Assembly: GCF_004011695.2 (NCBI RefSeq)
Contig: NC_082405.1
Location: forward strand, 1,116,001 to 1,180,000
Reading direction: 5' to 3'
Length of the DNA stretch: 64,000 bases
Source of the DNA: Ascochyta rabiei
Lineage: Eukaryota; Ascomycota; Dothideomycetes; Pleosporales; Didymellaceae
The translations under genes were made by a program, and so were the position numbers. Numbering within the stretch: the stretch's first letter is position 1; each line of letters starts with the position of its first letter. Shown piece by piece: positions 1 through 12,715 of this stretch. Under the pieces are notes generated by a model. It was given only the letters and a program-made list of their open reading frames with translations, was not told the origin of the DNA and did not search any database.

Positions 1-1
1 A

Positions 2-1676
2 CATCTGAAGAGCGAAGCAGCAAAGATCGGCTACCCTGTCCTTCTTAAAGCAGTCAAAGGTGGAGGTGGTAAAGGGATGCGAATCGTCAACACGGAGCAG
101 GACTTCTTCGACCAGCTTTCATCAGCCAAGGGCGAGGCTCGCAACTCATTCGGCGACGAGGTCATGCTCGTAGAGAAGTACATCACAACACCGCGACACA
201 TCGAAGTACAGGTCTTTGCGGACAGTCATGGAAACTGTGTTGCGCTTGGTGAGCGTGACTGCAGTATTCAGCGACGACACCAGAAGATCTTAGAGGAATC
301 ACCGGCACCACATTTGCCAGAAGACATTCGTCAAGATCTCTGGGAGAAAGCGAGGCAAGCTGCTCTCGCAGTTGGGTACGAGGGTGCTGGTACAGTCGAG
401 TTCATCTTCGACAACGACACCGGCGAATTCTTCTTCATGGAGATGAACACTCGTCTACAAGTTGAGCACCCCGTCACCGAGATGGTCACTGGTACAGATC
501 TGGTCCACTGGCAACTCATCGTAGCAGAAGGCGGTCGCCTCCCACTCACACAGCAAGAGATCGAACAAAGGATAAAGGAACGGGGCCACGCCATCGAGGC
601 TCGTATCTACGCCGAGAATCCTGACATGAACTTTATCCCAGACTCTGGGCTACTGCTCCATCTGCGCACACCAATACCAACACCTACAGTACGCATAGAC
701 TCCGGGTTCGTTGCTGGAGATGAAGTCTCATCACACTACGACCCCATGATCTCAAAACTTATTGTCCAGGGCCCTACTCGAGAAGCTGCAATCCAGAAGC
801 TTAAAACCGCTCTCGAACAATACGAAGTCGCTGGTCCTATCACAAATATTGAGTTCATCAAGAAGATGTGCATGAGTCCCGACTTCGTCGCTGGCTCCGT
901 CGAAACCGGCTACATCCAGAAACACCACGCCGAGCTCTTCACGCCCATTCCTCCTGCGCCAGAAGTCTTTGGACAAGCTGCGCTCGGTCTTGCGCTTCAG
1001 CAGGTCTCCTCGAGCAGATCTGATCCCTTCTCCGGCCCACCAATCTCCGCCGCTGGCTTCGGTCTTGGCTTCCAGCAGCGCAAGTTCGATCTAGTGGAGA
1101 CGCCCGCGGACGGCAAAGGTGATGTGACAAGCACACCCGTCACCATCCGCCAAACTGCACCGTCCAAATTCGACATCACCGTTGGCTCGGAAACATACGC
1201 CGACGTGACAAGCACCTTCAGTCCCTCGAGCAACATACTCACAACATACTATCCCCACACACGCCTCTCCACAACGTTCATTCGCGACGAGGATCGCCTG
1301 ACCTTGTTCCAGCAAGGCAAACAATACCGCCTACAGCTTGCAATGCCTAAGTGGGCCGAGAAAGCTCTCGGGATCAAGGACGTAACAAACAGCGTACTAG
1401 CGCCCATGCCTTGTAAAGTCCTTCGTGTAGAAATCGAGGAAGGACAGGAAGTGAAGAAGGACCAACCGCTTGTTGTCATTGAGAGTATGAAGATGGAAAC
1501 TGTGATTCGGAGTCCGATGGATGGCGTCATCAAGAAGATCATACATGGCAAAGGGGTAAGCAATTCCCAGTCCTTCTCATTGTAGTTGCGAAGACGAAAG
1601 CTAACGTGTGTTGCAGGATCTTTGTAAGGCTGGGACGGCACTTGTCGAGTTTGAGGAAGTCGAAGCAGCTTCGTAA
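2..1676 (+). CDS. mccA: 3-methylcrotonyl-CoA carboxylase alpha (biotin-containing) subunit, 5' truncated
   Basis: Partial gene whose 5' end lies outside the window; the reading frame is open from base 2. The protein carries the ATP-grasp glycine loop KGGGGKGMRIV (bases 56-88), the biotin carboxylase signatures SIQRRHQKI and EMNTRLQVEHPVTEM, and a C-terminal biotinyl domain with ESMKMET (biotinylated Lys near base 1490). A 61-bp intron (1556-1616, GTAAGC...CTAAC...GCAG) joins GKG to DLCKAGTALVEFEEV, ending at TAA 1674-1676. The carboxylase acts in mitochondrial leucine breakdown with the beta subunit. Domain order (carboxylase, linker, biotinyl, no carboxyltransferase) and length fit the MCC alpha subunit; propionyl-type carboxylase alpha chains are the main alternative. 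Beta-subunit and isovaleryl-CoA dehydrogenase genes often lie nearby in fungi but would be off the left edge. Confidence 0.9.
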
Positions 1677-4600
1677 CTGGGTAGCTACAATCAAAAGGAC
1701 GTGATCGTATTCAAATGCCAAACAATTGCGTTGACTGAACGCCACCACTGCTACCTCTCCTTGCGGCACGAAACAGCCGTCCAGGCACTCAAATCATCTT
1801 CGATGCCCCGGGCACGCATCTACTTCCTCTATCAGGTCAGTGTACTACACAGAACCAACGCAGCGAGTCGACTTACCCTTTACTGCAACCGGTACTTTTT
1901 ACCATGACTTGCGCACTATCAAGCACAAGCATAGTCATCATGGAACTCCTCCAGACAAAACACAACTCCACACTTGCTTCTTCTCAACCGCGCAGCCCCC
2001 CCCCCCCCCAAAGCCCTCACCGCCCTTACTGTTCTCCACCAGCAAACACCCTAGTCTCTACCGACCCATGCACTACCGAGGAAGACGCCCTCTATTCCAA
2101 GTAACCACACCCATCCCACGCAATCCCCGCACCTGCGCCGCGAACTCCTGACCAGCGCGTGAACCGAGCTCGTCATGCGCAGCACGAGCGTCGTGTTCAG
2201 AGCACCGCGGTCTGGAAAAATCACCGGGCCATGCTTCTTTCCTGTTGCTTTCGACCGCGCCCTCGTCCCCGCACTACCCTGCCCGATGCGCTCGCGGGGC
2301 GGGTGTGGTGGCGGTAGAGTCGTGGTTGGATGGGCCTCGGCACGGACAGGGTGGGTGGGAGCGTTTTGTTCCAGGAGAGCCGGCTTTGCCTGGCGTGCGG
2401 TGGCGTCTGGGAGCGGGGAGGGAGGGTGTGTGGATAGTGGGTGGTGAGGCTCTGGGTGGGGTTCTGGTGGTGGGTCGGGGGTTCGACGCTGGTGGTGCTT
2501 TGCTGTCTTCGTTGTGCTTGGTGGAGATATGTGGAGTCGCATGGCTGTTCTGTTCTTGCGCTGGCGCTGGCGCTATCCGTTGATTTGTGTTCGGGTGCTG
2601 CGTGATGTGCACCTCGTGTGCCGCAGTCGCTGCAGTCGTGGTGTTGGGTGGACTTGGATATCGTGCCATGCACGACGGAGAAGTAAAGCTTCCTTGTTGA
2701 TCGCCATGTGAGATGAATTATTGTGTGAAGAAGATGACGTCGAGATAGTACAGTGGTCCGTATAGACTGCACAGCTTGTAGGACTTGAAAGGTGCATGGA
2801 CACTCCTGGGATTTTCGTTCAGGTACGGTTCATGTCGTTGCTGTGGTGGAGGAAGATGAATTCTCTTGTCAAAGCAGACGCAAAGAAGTACTTTCACGGC
2901 AATGCTGCACTCGTCACAAGATGTATCCTTCTACACACGCTTGACCTACAGAACACCGGAATTACCAAAAGCTTACGCCAGCGATGCTTCTGAGCCCTCT
3001 CTGTCGCACTGCATCACGATCTGCAGCGGACTGAATGCGTAGCCAGGCAGCGTCTGAGCCATGTAACTGCCGGCCGTCGAACCGTCCGAGCACCATGACA
3101 TCTCCCTCGTCTTCGGCCAATTGACCGACCTACACGTACGCATCCCACAATTCCGAGTTCCAGCTCGCAGGGTCATGGCAGCTTCCTCTTCGACACCGGC
3201 CAGCCATGTCCGAACGTCTTCACTTCCTCATCGTACCACAATCTAGACCCATCTAATATCCTCCTTCATTGCAACACCGCAGATCTCGGAAGATGGAAGC
3301 CGCAACACTCGACGCGTTTCAACGCCTTCTTAATCGTGCTAGATGCAGCTTCGTATTCCTGCAGCCCCACACCCAAGACGGCGCGAATGATGGGGCTCGT
3401 CCGGGGAGATTTGGTAAGCCACATCATGCTTTTCGTGTGCCTGCCCGTGGGTAGGTAGGCAGGTAACGTGAATAGTGCTCCCGTCCGTTGAGGTCGATTT
3501 GAGGGCGTGCAGAGCCAGGATGGTGTTCCCTAGCGCGCCAGGCACCGCGCGGTGTGAGCCCGGGCATGGCAGGCAGGGGGGTTAGGAAGATAGGATGCAG
3601 GAACGTTGTTTTCTGAACGGTGGAGCCGATGCAGCGTCCAGGAGCTGGGGGGGAGCTGCGGTGCGATGCTGTACGTGCTGCTGCGTTCTCTGCGTTCTCG
3701 GTACATGCACCTTCTGTCATCCCGTCCCATCCCATCTCATCCCGTCCATCGCTAATCGAGTCGCCGGTACGCGCGCCTGGCGGCCAAGAGCGCTGCAGCG
3801 TCTGTAGATGGTGAGGATACGCAACGTTTGTGACAGGCCGAGAGCGGCTCGGCAATGGCCGTCTCATCCTTGCATTTGAACCGGGGAGGGGCCACCTCAC
3901 TCTACCAAGGCCGGACCAGCTTTCCAACGTGCGAGCTTGCGTTTAGGGTTTACGAGACGCATGGTGGCGTTGGTAGCATGCGGGGCGCGCAACGCCGTTG
4001 AACGGTTCGACTTGGGGTTTGCTCAGCGGGCTTGTTTTGCTGTGCGTGTGTGTGTGTGTCAACGCTATTGACGGAGTGGCGGGTTGCCATGATTGGTTTG
4101 CATATCAGCCACCAAAATACTTTGAAGGCGCTTGGTGGATGCCGATGACGAGCAGAGTCATGTGTGCAGATCAAGATACAAGTTGGCACGATTGGCCTGC
4201 CTTGCTTTCGATTCAAAGAGCGGTATGGAAACTGGGTAGGCGTACGTTCCGCCTTGGACTTCTGCAAGCGGCCAAAATTGGGGGTTTTTTTTTTGATGGA
4301 GCAGGGTTGGTTTCATGACGGACAATATCATCCCATCTACTAGTAATTTCGGGGCGTCGATATCCCTGCAGCACGTTTTTGGTCTCTGAAATGCCTCTCT
4401 CAGAACCCTTCTTCCCCCAGTCTCAGCTCCCGCAGCACGTGTGAAGCAGTCTGATACGTGTCAGTGCAACAGAGAGAAAGAAAAAAAGCCCTCATTCACC
4501 GATCAGCTCGTGCGACGCGTGTGCAGAGAAACGTGTCTCCCTCTCTCTCTCTCACACACACACAAACACATACCCTTCAGCACGCGGTCGTGACCCGCCC

Positions 4601-5762
4601 TCAGCATCTCCGCCCGTCCCTGAATCTAAAAAACCAGCATCACCCAGTCTGTCACGTATCAAGCGTGTCAGCTCCCCGCGCCAAAAATCCCAGGATCCCC
4701 TCTCCACGCGTTCGCGCGCCGGAGACAAAAGTCGGCGACAGCGCGCACCGTCGCTGCATGCGGCAGATGGGTGAGCGGTGCTGGAGGGGGAGGGGGAGAG
4801 GAGAGTCAGGGAACGCTGACTGTTGTCGCGCCGTACCGCTTCTTTACCGGTCATTGGCTGTGGTGGAGTGCCGAAGGATTTGGGTGCGTGAGAGGCCCAC
4901 GTCTAGATGTTGATAGTGACGAGATTGCGTGATGCGAGCCGGCTGTATCTGGGTACAAGCTCCGACATCTGATACATTTGCTTTGGCAAAGTGCGTATGA
5001 CAGATACAATCAGGTCACGTTTGTAATGACGGATAACCATCAACGTTTGTAATGACGGATAACCATCAACGTTTGTAATGACGGATAACCATCAACGTTG
5101 CAATGACGGATAGCATCAACGTCGCAATGACGAATCACCATCAGCGTCGCAGGGATTGCTGTTTGGGGACTGTGGTAGAGCAAAATTATGTAGTCTAATT
5201 GCATATAGGTATGTATTCAGGGCCGATCGAAAAAGACCGACCTACGCAGTGGTAGCAGACACGCAAGGATAAACTAATCTGAAGACACAATCGTGGATAA
5301 CTCAAACGCCTACAATGTTGCGCTTTGAATGCAAAACCATCCGCCTTCGTGAACTTTACAATACCGGTCGTGGAACCTCACAAAAGTACCGAAACGGCAC
5401 TGTGGGCCGTAGGAACGGTCAAACGCCACCCTGGGAGCAGGAAAGGCACATTTTATGGGGGGCTTGCAAGAGATCGTTACTTGCGAAGAGGGTATCTTAT
5501 GCCGATGGAGAGGGTCCGTGAGTGACTCCGAATGCTAAAGAGGGAAAAGCAAGACGGCCTGAAACGTCAGGCAGTACCTGAGACAGTGTGGTGGATATCG
5601 ATGAGAAACAAGGGCTTGCTGTGAAGGAATTGTGCCGAGTGTCGAAAGTGGTAGCCTCCCCGGTCGTTCGTGTAGGGGGTCCCTGTCACTGCCAGAAAAG
5701 CGGGTACCGGAACAGCGGTGCCTGACCGGGGCTTGAATCCTGGCCGTTGAAGTGGAAAGCTC
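1677..5762. other. gene-poor stretch
   Basis: About 4.1 kb with no recognisable gene. Open frames here are short, overlap on both strands, often lack ATG starts, and show low-complexity Pro/Arg/Ser composition. It holds a C homopolymer of about 14 bp near 1996-2009, a GT run near 4045-4060, a CT/CA run near 4540-4568, and a 26-bp tandem repeat at 5017-5152. It includes the 3' flanks of the two neighbouring, convergently transcribed genes. Confidence 0.6.
5017..5152. repeat. 26-bp tandem repeat, decaying copies
   Basis: Three near-identical copies of a 26-bp unit starting ACGTTTGTAATGACGGATAA begin at 5017, 5043 and 5069. They are followed by shortened, diverged copies (ACGTTGCAATGACGGATAGC, ACGTCGCAATGACGAATCAC, GCGTCGCAGG) to about 5152. 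The gradient from intact to degraded copies reads as a minisatellite decaying at one side. It is not in a gene. Confidence 0.9.
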
Positions 5763-8175
5763 TTAAGGAGAGCCATCGCGCCTCGATTTCTTGTTCCGCT
5801 CGATTCTGTCGTTCCACCTGCGCTTGCCGACCCGGGTCTCAAAGTGTGGCGCCACTTGGGTCACATCTTGACCTTGACCCATCATGCTGCTTCGCATCTT
5901 GTTGCGGTAAGCGTCGACTGTTCGGAAGGTTAGCGCTTGAACAGCATTTGACATTTGCGACCAGTACTTACGAGACTTCTGCAGGAACAACGTCCTGCCT
6001 GCGAACACACGGCTCTGGCTCCAACTCATGCGATAGCCAAGATCGTTGAGAGTGATCTCCTTGGAGCGCTTCGTCCTTGTCAGACGCGGTTTCGGTACAC
6101 GAGCCTCGCCGTCGAGAGTGGGGACAAGGACGGTGGTAGAACCGGACAGGGGGAAGCTGGGATCGCTCTCAACATCAGGCTCGTCTGCAAAGACCTTGCT
6201 GCCACGTGGACTTGCTGGCGGCGAGGTCATTTGCATAGCGAAGTAGCTGCGGGGGAACACCGAGTTGGACTTGCGGTACGAGTCGGGCATCTCCTCCATC
6301 TTGACAGTATCAAGAGTGACTCGCACGCGGACCCTGGTGCCTCGCTGCGCGTCATCCACCAGGATGAATTTGCGGCGCTTCGACTCAGGTAGGTCGCCAA
6401 ACATAGCTAGCTTTCTCTCTTCTTCATCCTGCTCCTGCTGCTTTGACACTGGTAAGCCGGCCGCGTGCGGCGGTGGTGGGTACTTCATGTCCTCGTGAGT
6501 AGGCGGTAAGCCACTGGAGCCAGCCACGGATTCGCCCGAGGGAAAGGTAGGATAAAAGTTCTGAGTTTGTCGTACGTCGCTTGGAGACTGCGTCCCGCTC
6601 GGGGCTTGATGGTGGTGGGTGTGTGCCTCGGCGTAGTCATTGCCTGTAAAGGAAGAGAAATTAGCTTGCACGTTCAGAAAGCCGTCATCGTCCTCTGCGC
6701 CAAAGCAAACATGTGTGCGCCGATATGGTGCGGGGGGGCGCATACAACAAGCATTGCGTGCAGGCATAGGGCAGCTGCTCCGAAGGGGTATTACATCAAG
6801 GAGTGTGTACTGTACATGCAGTGCAGAAAGGACAGAGGTATCATTTAACATCCAACAATTGCGCTTAACACATCAACTCATCTGGTGAAACATACCGCTA
6901 ACATCGTCCGATCCTCCTTGTGGTCCTCCTGGGTGATCGTGGTGGTGGTGCATCTGTGGACCTCCCATGCCCATGTTGGACTGGCGGGGTGGTGCTGCTA
7001 GTGGGGCAGAATTGGGAACACCGGGTGCTCCTGGGCCACCGGGACCAGCCATGTGAGCACCGTGTGTGTTTGCCTGAGCCTTTCGTGTCGTCATCTTAGC
7101 CATTCGCCTCACACGACGGCTCCTCAGCCGGGGGTCCTGGTTGCTGTTTCGCCAGCTGTCGACTGCGCGTTGAATGAGACCTCGCTTGCCTCTCAGACAC
7201 GGGTTCAGTTGCGCCAGTGCCCAACCGACCGTGTTGCACTCTGTCTCGTAGTGGAGACGGTTGCCCTTGTACGAGTCCTTGGCGCAACATGCACGAGGGT
7301 AGACACAGTTCTCCGTCTTGAAGTCTGGGGGGAGCTCGTCGACGTTGATGGACTCGACATCGCATCGAATGGTGTACTCCATCTTCACGCGGTCGCGCGA
7401 GTACTCAAATGCAATCCACTGAACGCCGTTCTGGTCCTGTCGTACTACAAGCGGGGTTGTTGCAGGAATGGGACCAGGCGCAGCGTTGGGGTTGACGCCA
7501 GGAGCGCCAGGAGGACCTTGGTGCATGTTGGGTGTGCCAACGGGAGGCGCCTGGGGCTGCTGCTGGGGTGGCCCAAGACCGGATGGCGGGCGCTGGAGTG
7601 GCGCCTGTGACATTTGTGGCTTTGGGCTTCCTGCCATACCGGGGGTGCGCGGGTGAGGCTGATGGGGGTGCTGCATGTGCTGGCCTTGCTGGTGCGACAT
7701 CAAGAGCGGGTTGGATGCCATGGGCTGTTGCGGCGTTGAGGAGGGGTGCTGGTTGTAGGGCGATTGCTGAGGCACCGGCGCTGAGCCATACGGCGTGTAG
7801 TACATTGATTGAGGCATCTGGCTGGGAGGCTGGCCGTAGATTGGCCTTCCATGCTGGTCGTGCTGTGGTGATTGCACAGATGCAGGGGAGTTAGACTGAG
7901 GGGTGTGATAGGATATCGGAGGGAAACCCGTCCGGTTCATGGTTGCGGCGGCCATGAGCTCTGGAGTTTCTGTGCCATGTCAGAGTGGATCATTCAGTCT
8001 GTGGGAGCACGCTCGTGTTCCAGCGACGCGTTTTACGCGTTTCGGAGGACGGGTCTTGGGCGTGTTTGGGAATCAAAACACATACCTGATGAGGAATAAT
8101 TACTCGGCGCGCTGTTGGTGCTGTAGGGACTGGGGTGCGCCTGATAGTAGGGCACCTCTTGCTGCTGCGGCTGCG

Positions 8176-8212
<37 letters not shown>

Positions 8213-9424
8213 GGGTGGCGGTGCGCCTTGGAGCTGCTGAACGTACGGCGATTGGTGAGGCGGTGGACCTTGAGCGTGGGAGGGGTGAGGGGAGGGGTAG
8301 TGTCCTTGGGCTGGGCTCTGGTTTGGCTGTGGCTGGTGAGGAGAGCTGGGGTGCGGCTGGTGGTGGTGTTGCTGCACTTGAGCAGGCCTAGGGTGAGGGT
8401 GTTGTGGATGGTGTGGGTGGTGGTTTGGTGGTGGCAGGCCCTGGGCCGAGTGGGGGTGATGCTATTAGGCGAATGCGGTCAGCAACGAAGCGTGGGCAAA
8501 CAGAGGTGCAGAGGTGCAGCGGTGCAGTGCGCGGTGTAGCAAGGTGCAGTGCGCGGTGTAGCAAGGTGCAAAAGAGCGGCGCAGGGTACAAGAGAGAAAA
8601 GAAGGTCAAGCTCCAGGTCGAGAGACTGGGGTGCGGGGCAGGGCGACAGGAGGATGCGCGCCGATGTGCAAGGCGGGCAGTGTTGTCTAGGCGAGGAGCA
8701 GGGTCTGAAAAGCGACAGGACGGTAGGGTTTAGTTATAGAACAGGAAAGGGCAGGCTAGCAGCAGAGGCGTCGACGTTGACAAGACAGACGACGGACGAG
8801 CGGTGGGAGCGGAGGGCGCAGGGCCTCGCAGGGGTTCCGCTGCGTCGCAGTGCGTGACAAGAGGCGGCGGAGAGGTAGCAGCGCGGCCAGGCGGCCAGCA
8901 GAGGTGCGACAGGGCTGGACAGGGGGGGTGGGGTCGGGAACTTGGGTCGCAGCCCTGCCATGTACCAGGGCGGCTTGGCGGGGGAGGGGAGGGGAGGGTG
9001 CAGGAGGGCATACCATGTAGGCTGAGGGCGCCCAAGCTGGGACGGGCTGGGGCTGGCTGGGACTGGCTGGGACTGGCTGGGGGGGCGAGCGCAAGCGTGT
9101 GGATGCGGCGTGCAGAGGCTGCAGCAGGCTGCAAAAGCAACGAGGATGAAGCCAACAGGGCAGCCGGCCAGCAGCAGGAGCGGTGACAGCAACGGATCAC
9201 GGCCGTGGTAGGCGCGCGATGCTCAAACTCCAACGGTCGAGGGCAGTGCCAGTACCAGAGCCAGGACGGGTGCAAAAGGGCCGATCGTAGGGGTGCGGCG
9301 AAGCGAGTGTATGCGACGAGGAGGAGGCAGGGAAGCAGAGTCGACTCACCATCTTCTGCGACGCTACAGGCGCCGGCGCTTCCTTATACTTCCGGGCCCT
9401 ATCTGGGGCATGCGACAGCGACAT
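5763..9424 (-). CDS. fungal nuclear-regulator-like protein with two related beta-rich domains (possibly DUF8032 family)
   Basis: Five exons on the minus strand: 9424-9350, 8461-8086, 7969-6896, 6643-5972 and 5917-5763; introns of 888, 116, 252 and 54 bp, all GT-AG; 783 residues. The N-terminal 300-odd residues are Gln/Pro/His-rich, with a polyQ run of about 12 coded near 8190-8215. A conserved domain follows around EYSRDRVKMEYTIRCDVES and NCVYPRACC, then LNPCLRGKRGLIQRAVDSWR. After a linker comes a second domain around RGTRVRVRVTLDTVKMEEMP and NSVFPRSY, ending in a basic tail (KKSRR) that suggests nuclear location. I remember this architecture as a conserved fungal protein of unknown function, probably Pfam DUF8032; the family name is from memory. 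Exon phases sum correctly. The first intron is unusually long, so exon 1 is the least certain part. Confidence 0.75.
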
Positions 9425-9981
9425 GTTGATTCTGAGAGCGCGCGCTGCAGTCGAAGGATGCCGGGAGCGCTGGTCTGAGCGCAGGCCGGCGAGGCGACGA
9501 GGGTCAGGAGCGAAGTGCAGTAGCGTTGGTAGCGTTGGCCTGCAATTTCACGCGCCGCGAGACAGCACAGGCGAGGACAGGACAGGACCAGGCAGGACCA
9601 GGCAGGACAGCACAGAACCGGACCAGGACAGGACAGCACAGGACCAGACACGAGGATGAGCCCAGCAGTGGGTAGGCGGTGGGCGGCAGTGGGCAGCGGT
9701 GGGCAAGCAGTGGGCAGCGCGCCGACAAGGCCGTGAAATACAGTCGACGTCCTCAAACCGCTAATGCACGCCCGGCCGCAGTGCTGTTTTGAGCGCCAGC
9801 CTGCGGATGCGTGTGCGCCGGGATCAGGGATCGCCGCCGACTACACGACGACGACGACGTTGTGCAGTCAGTGCGGCCCCGACTCGACGACGACCTGTCG
9901 CCTGCGCTGCGGCTGAAAGACAAAGACAAAGATGTCGACGTCGACGGAGGCTTGCTCAGGGTGGAGGGTCAGGTACGAGGT

Positions 9982-10091
9982 GTGAGGTGTGCAGACGTAG
10001 AGGGTGAGGTGTGCAGACGTAGAGGGTGAGGTGTGCAGACGTAGAGGGTGAGGTGTGCAGACGTAGAGGGTGAGGTGTGCAGACGTAGAGG
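9982..10091. repeat. 22-bp tandem repeat, 5 copies
   Basis: Five direct copies of GTGAGGTGTGCAGACGTAGAGG start at 9982, 10004, 10026, 10048 and 10070, nearly perfect, indicating recent expansion. No gene overlaps it. Confidence 0.93.
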
Positions 10092-10144
10092 CACTGCCTA
10101 TTTTCCATGGCCCGCCGACGTCTACCCACCAAGCCTGCCTTGTA

Positions 10145-10200
10145 CCTGACCAGCCCGTCTACGCTGACCAGCCCGTCTACGCTGACCAGCCCGTCTACAG
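10145..10200. repeat. 18-bp tandem repeat, about 3 copies
   Basis: The unit CTGACCAGCCCGTCTACG occurs about three times in tandem just upstream of another minisatellite. The last copy is slightly diverged. Confidence 0.85.
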
Positions 10201-10256
10201 GCACGGCAGTCGTGCGTGCTCGACCAGCGTTCGGCGCGCTACGGGCTAAAGACGAG

Positions 10257-10415
10257 TGAAGAATGAACATGAACATGAACAATGAACATGAACATGAACA
10301 ATGAACATGAACATGAACAATGAACAAAGAACAAAGCAATGAATGAACAATGCAATGAATGACCAAAGCAATGAATGAACAATGCAATGAATGACCAAAG
10401 CAATGAATGAACAAG
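10257..10415. repeat. compound AATGAACATGAAC / AATGAATGACC minisatellite
   Basis: A purine-rich strand built from ATGAAC hexamers (copies of AATGAACATGAACATGAAC) passes into a longer unit of about 32 bp, AATGAATGAACAATGC plus AATGAATGACCAAAGC. The open frames it creates (Met/Asn/Glu or Phe/His/Cys repeats) are artefacts of the repeat. Confidence 0.9.
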
Positions 10416-11032
10416 TGACAAACACGCCTCAAGTCCTCCAACACGGCACCCACCACACCCACTACATCCACCGTCCTATACTACCGCTGCTATAGACCAC
10501 CATCGCCCTTCGCCCCTGCAGCACGTTGCTATTACCGTCTATTCGACGCGTCACACGGCCTGTGGCGCTTCTGCCAGCCTTCTCCCGTGTGCGAATGTCT
10601 GCGCTGCTCGAGTCCCCTGCACGGCCGCTCTAGTGCGCCGTTTGGCAGTTGCACCACCCCGGCGGCCCACCGTCCGCCGCCTCATTGGCCGCCTGCGCCG
10701 GTGAGCTGCCGCCCAAAACGGGTCACTAGCAGCCCTCGCTAGCGCCGCTCGCTAGCCGTCTGCCGTCTGCCCTCTGCTCTCTGCCCTCTGCCCTCTGCCA
10801 GCGTTGGCGGTTGGCCAACTGCGCTCTATTGGACCGAGGCATGCCCGCAGCCTGAGCGCCGGATCGGCCAGGCCATGCACCTGCCACGCAAATGGCCCGC
10901 GGGAGACGGGATGAAGCCAGGCTGCTGCCCAGTGCCCACCAAGCTCCCACACGCCGGCGCTGACAGCCCCCATGGCATCCGCCCCTGCCCTCGCCCTCGC
11001 TCTCGCCATGCTGCGGGGCCATGTCGCCGAAA

Positions 11033-11104
11033 CCCAGGCTCCATCCCAGGCTCCATCCCAGGCTCCATCCCAGGCTCCATCCCAGGCTCCATCCCAGGCT
11101 CCAT
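11033..11104. repeat. 12-bp tandem repeat, 6 copies
   Basis: Six copies of CCAGGCTCCATC in tandem. Both strands stay open through it because the unit is a multiple of three, which produces spurious repeat peptides. Confidence 0.92.
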
Positions 11105-12715
11105 CGCAGGCCTGCATCAATGCGATGGGCCCCAGCTTGCGCAGCCTGCCACCACCGTTCATTCCACTAAGATTGCCACTTCATGCTGGAACGCCTGCTC
11201 AACACCCAGCACACCAGCCCCGGCCGAAGGACTGCCTGTCCGCTCGTGATGCCATCTCACTCCTGCGGCAGCGCCGGAAGCTCGACCAGAATCTTCCCTC
11301 TCCGTGCGACTGCCTCGCCAGCTGCGGCTTCAGCTGCAATTGGCCAGGGTGGCCCCGCCTCGTGCATGTCGCAAACCTGAGCGCATGCCGCATCGCATGA
11401 GGATGGAACGTGGTCCGCAAATTCTGACACGCGACACGCGACACGCGGCCCATCCATGAACAGAACCCTTCAGATCTATCCGTCACCGGCTTCGAGAAAG
11501 ATAGGCGACAGGAAGGAACCTCGACCGGCACCATGTCGTGAGCTGCGAGCATGAGGCTCCCTGTCTGCGATCGTGACATGGGACCTTGACCTGTCCAAAC
11601 TGTAATCTTCCGACCGAGTCGTTCGCAGCGGGGTGCGGAGAAACCCTGAGGGCAGCGCTGGCTGCTTGACCAGGGAGACAGAACCCTATTTCAACGCCAA
11701 CTCTTCTCACGCCCTGGAGCCCAAACAACACACGCCGGCTTCTGAACAGTTGCCTGCCTGCAGAAAGTGCTCCTCGCTCATGGCCACAGATCAGCGGAGA
11801 ACGCGCAATGGCATGAGCTGGCTGGCTTGCACACCATTCAACGCTTCGCATCGCTGCTCCATGACTCCGCGGACTGGTCGCACCCACCTAGGTCCGCACC
11901 ACCACCCGCCCCATTTGACTTTGCTCGCACGGGCTCTGGCAAGTGGCATGTCCATCTGCTCTGAAGAGCACTTTCACCACCAACCTTCAGTGCCGTGCAG
12001 ACAAAAGGTCGCTCGGATAGAGGTCGACGGCGACGTGCACAACCACATGGGTCAGCTGGGACGCCTCTCGAGATTTCTTTACCGCGAAACCGCTTGCCAT
12101 TCACACGTGCACGGTCATCCGGTCATCACCCACGTCTTTCCTAATCTCGGCAATGGTCCGGTGGTTCTTGGGCAATGCAAACCTGAATCCGCTCTACCAA
12201 CGCCCGGCAGTTGTATTCGCTCATCTCTGCCTGACTCGAGTAGTCAACCACTAGACGAGAAGGTCGCGTCGCCAACTTTGAGATCCTGCTCAGACCGTTT
12301 TTCTCCAGCGGCCGACAGGGATAGCGCTTTTGCAACAATCGTGGACGATCGCAGACAGGACAGGGGTGTGGCGCTACCACCCATGCATCCCGACTCGTCC
12401 CGCAAACATGCCTGCAAAGATTACACCGTAAATACGACTTCTCACCGCATGTCCCGATTCGACACAGCCTGCAGTCGTTCATGAGGGTCGCAACGAATCA
12501 TTGCCGCTTCACACGGAGCAAATGCAACAGAACGGATCTTGGTTACAAAGGAAAAATTCATCACCTGCTGAATCAAGGACTCGGCTGCGTTACCGCAGCA
12601 TGACAACGCGTGTGAGTGGCGCATAAAAAATCGGACATCAATCGGCAACAGCCGTTGCCATCAGTAAGTTTTTGGTACGAAAGAAGAGATTACTTCCTCG
12701 ATTGCCCTCTGGAGT

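Noticed and set aside
5720..5745. tRNA T-arm-like sequence (GGATTCAAGCC on the minus strand)
   Set aside because: The loop fits TTCRANY but the flanking bases do not pair and no acceptor, D or anticodon arm could be found.
11633..12484. 283-codon plus-strand frame
   Set aside because: Begins at GTG rather than ATG, random composition, no domain, and overlaps minus-strand frames that look equally likely.
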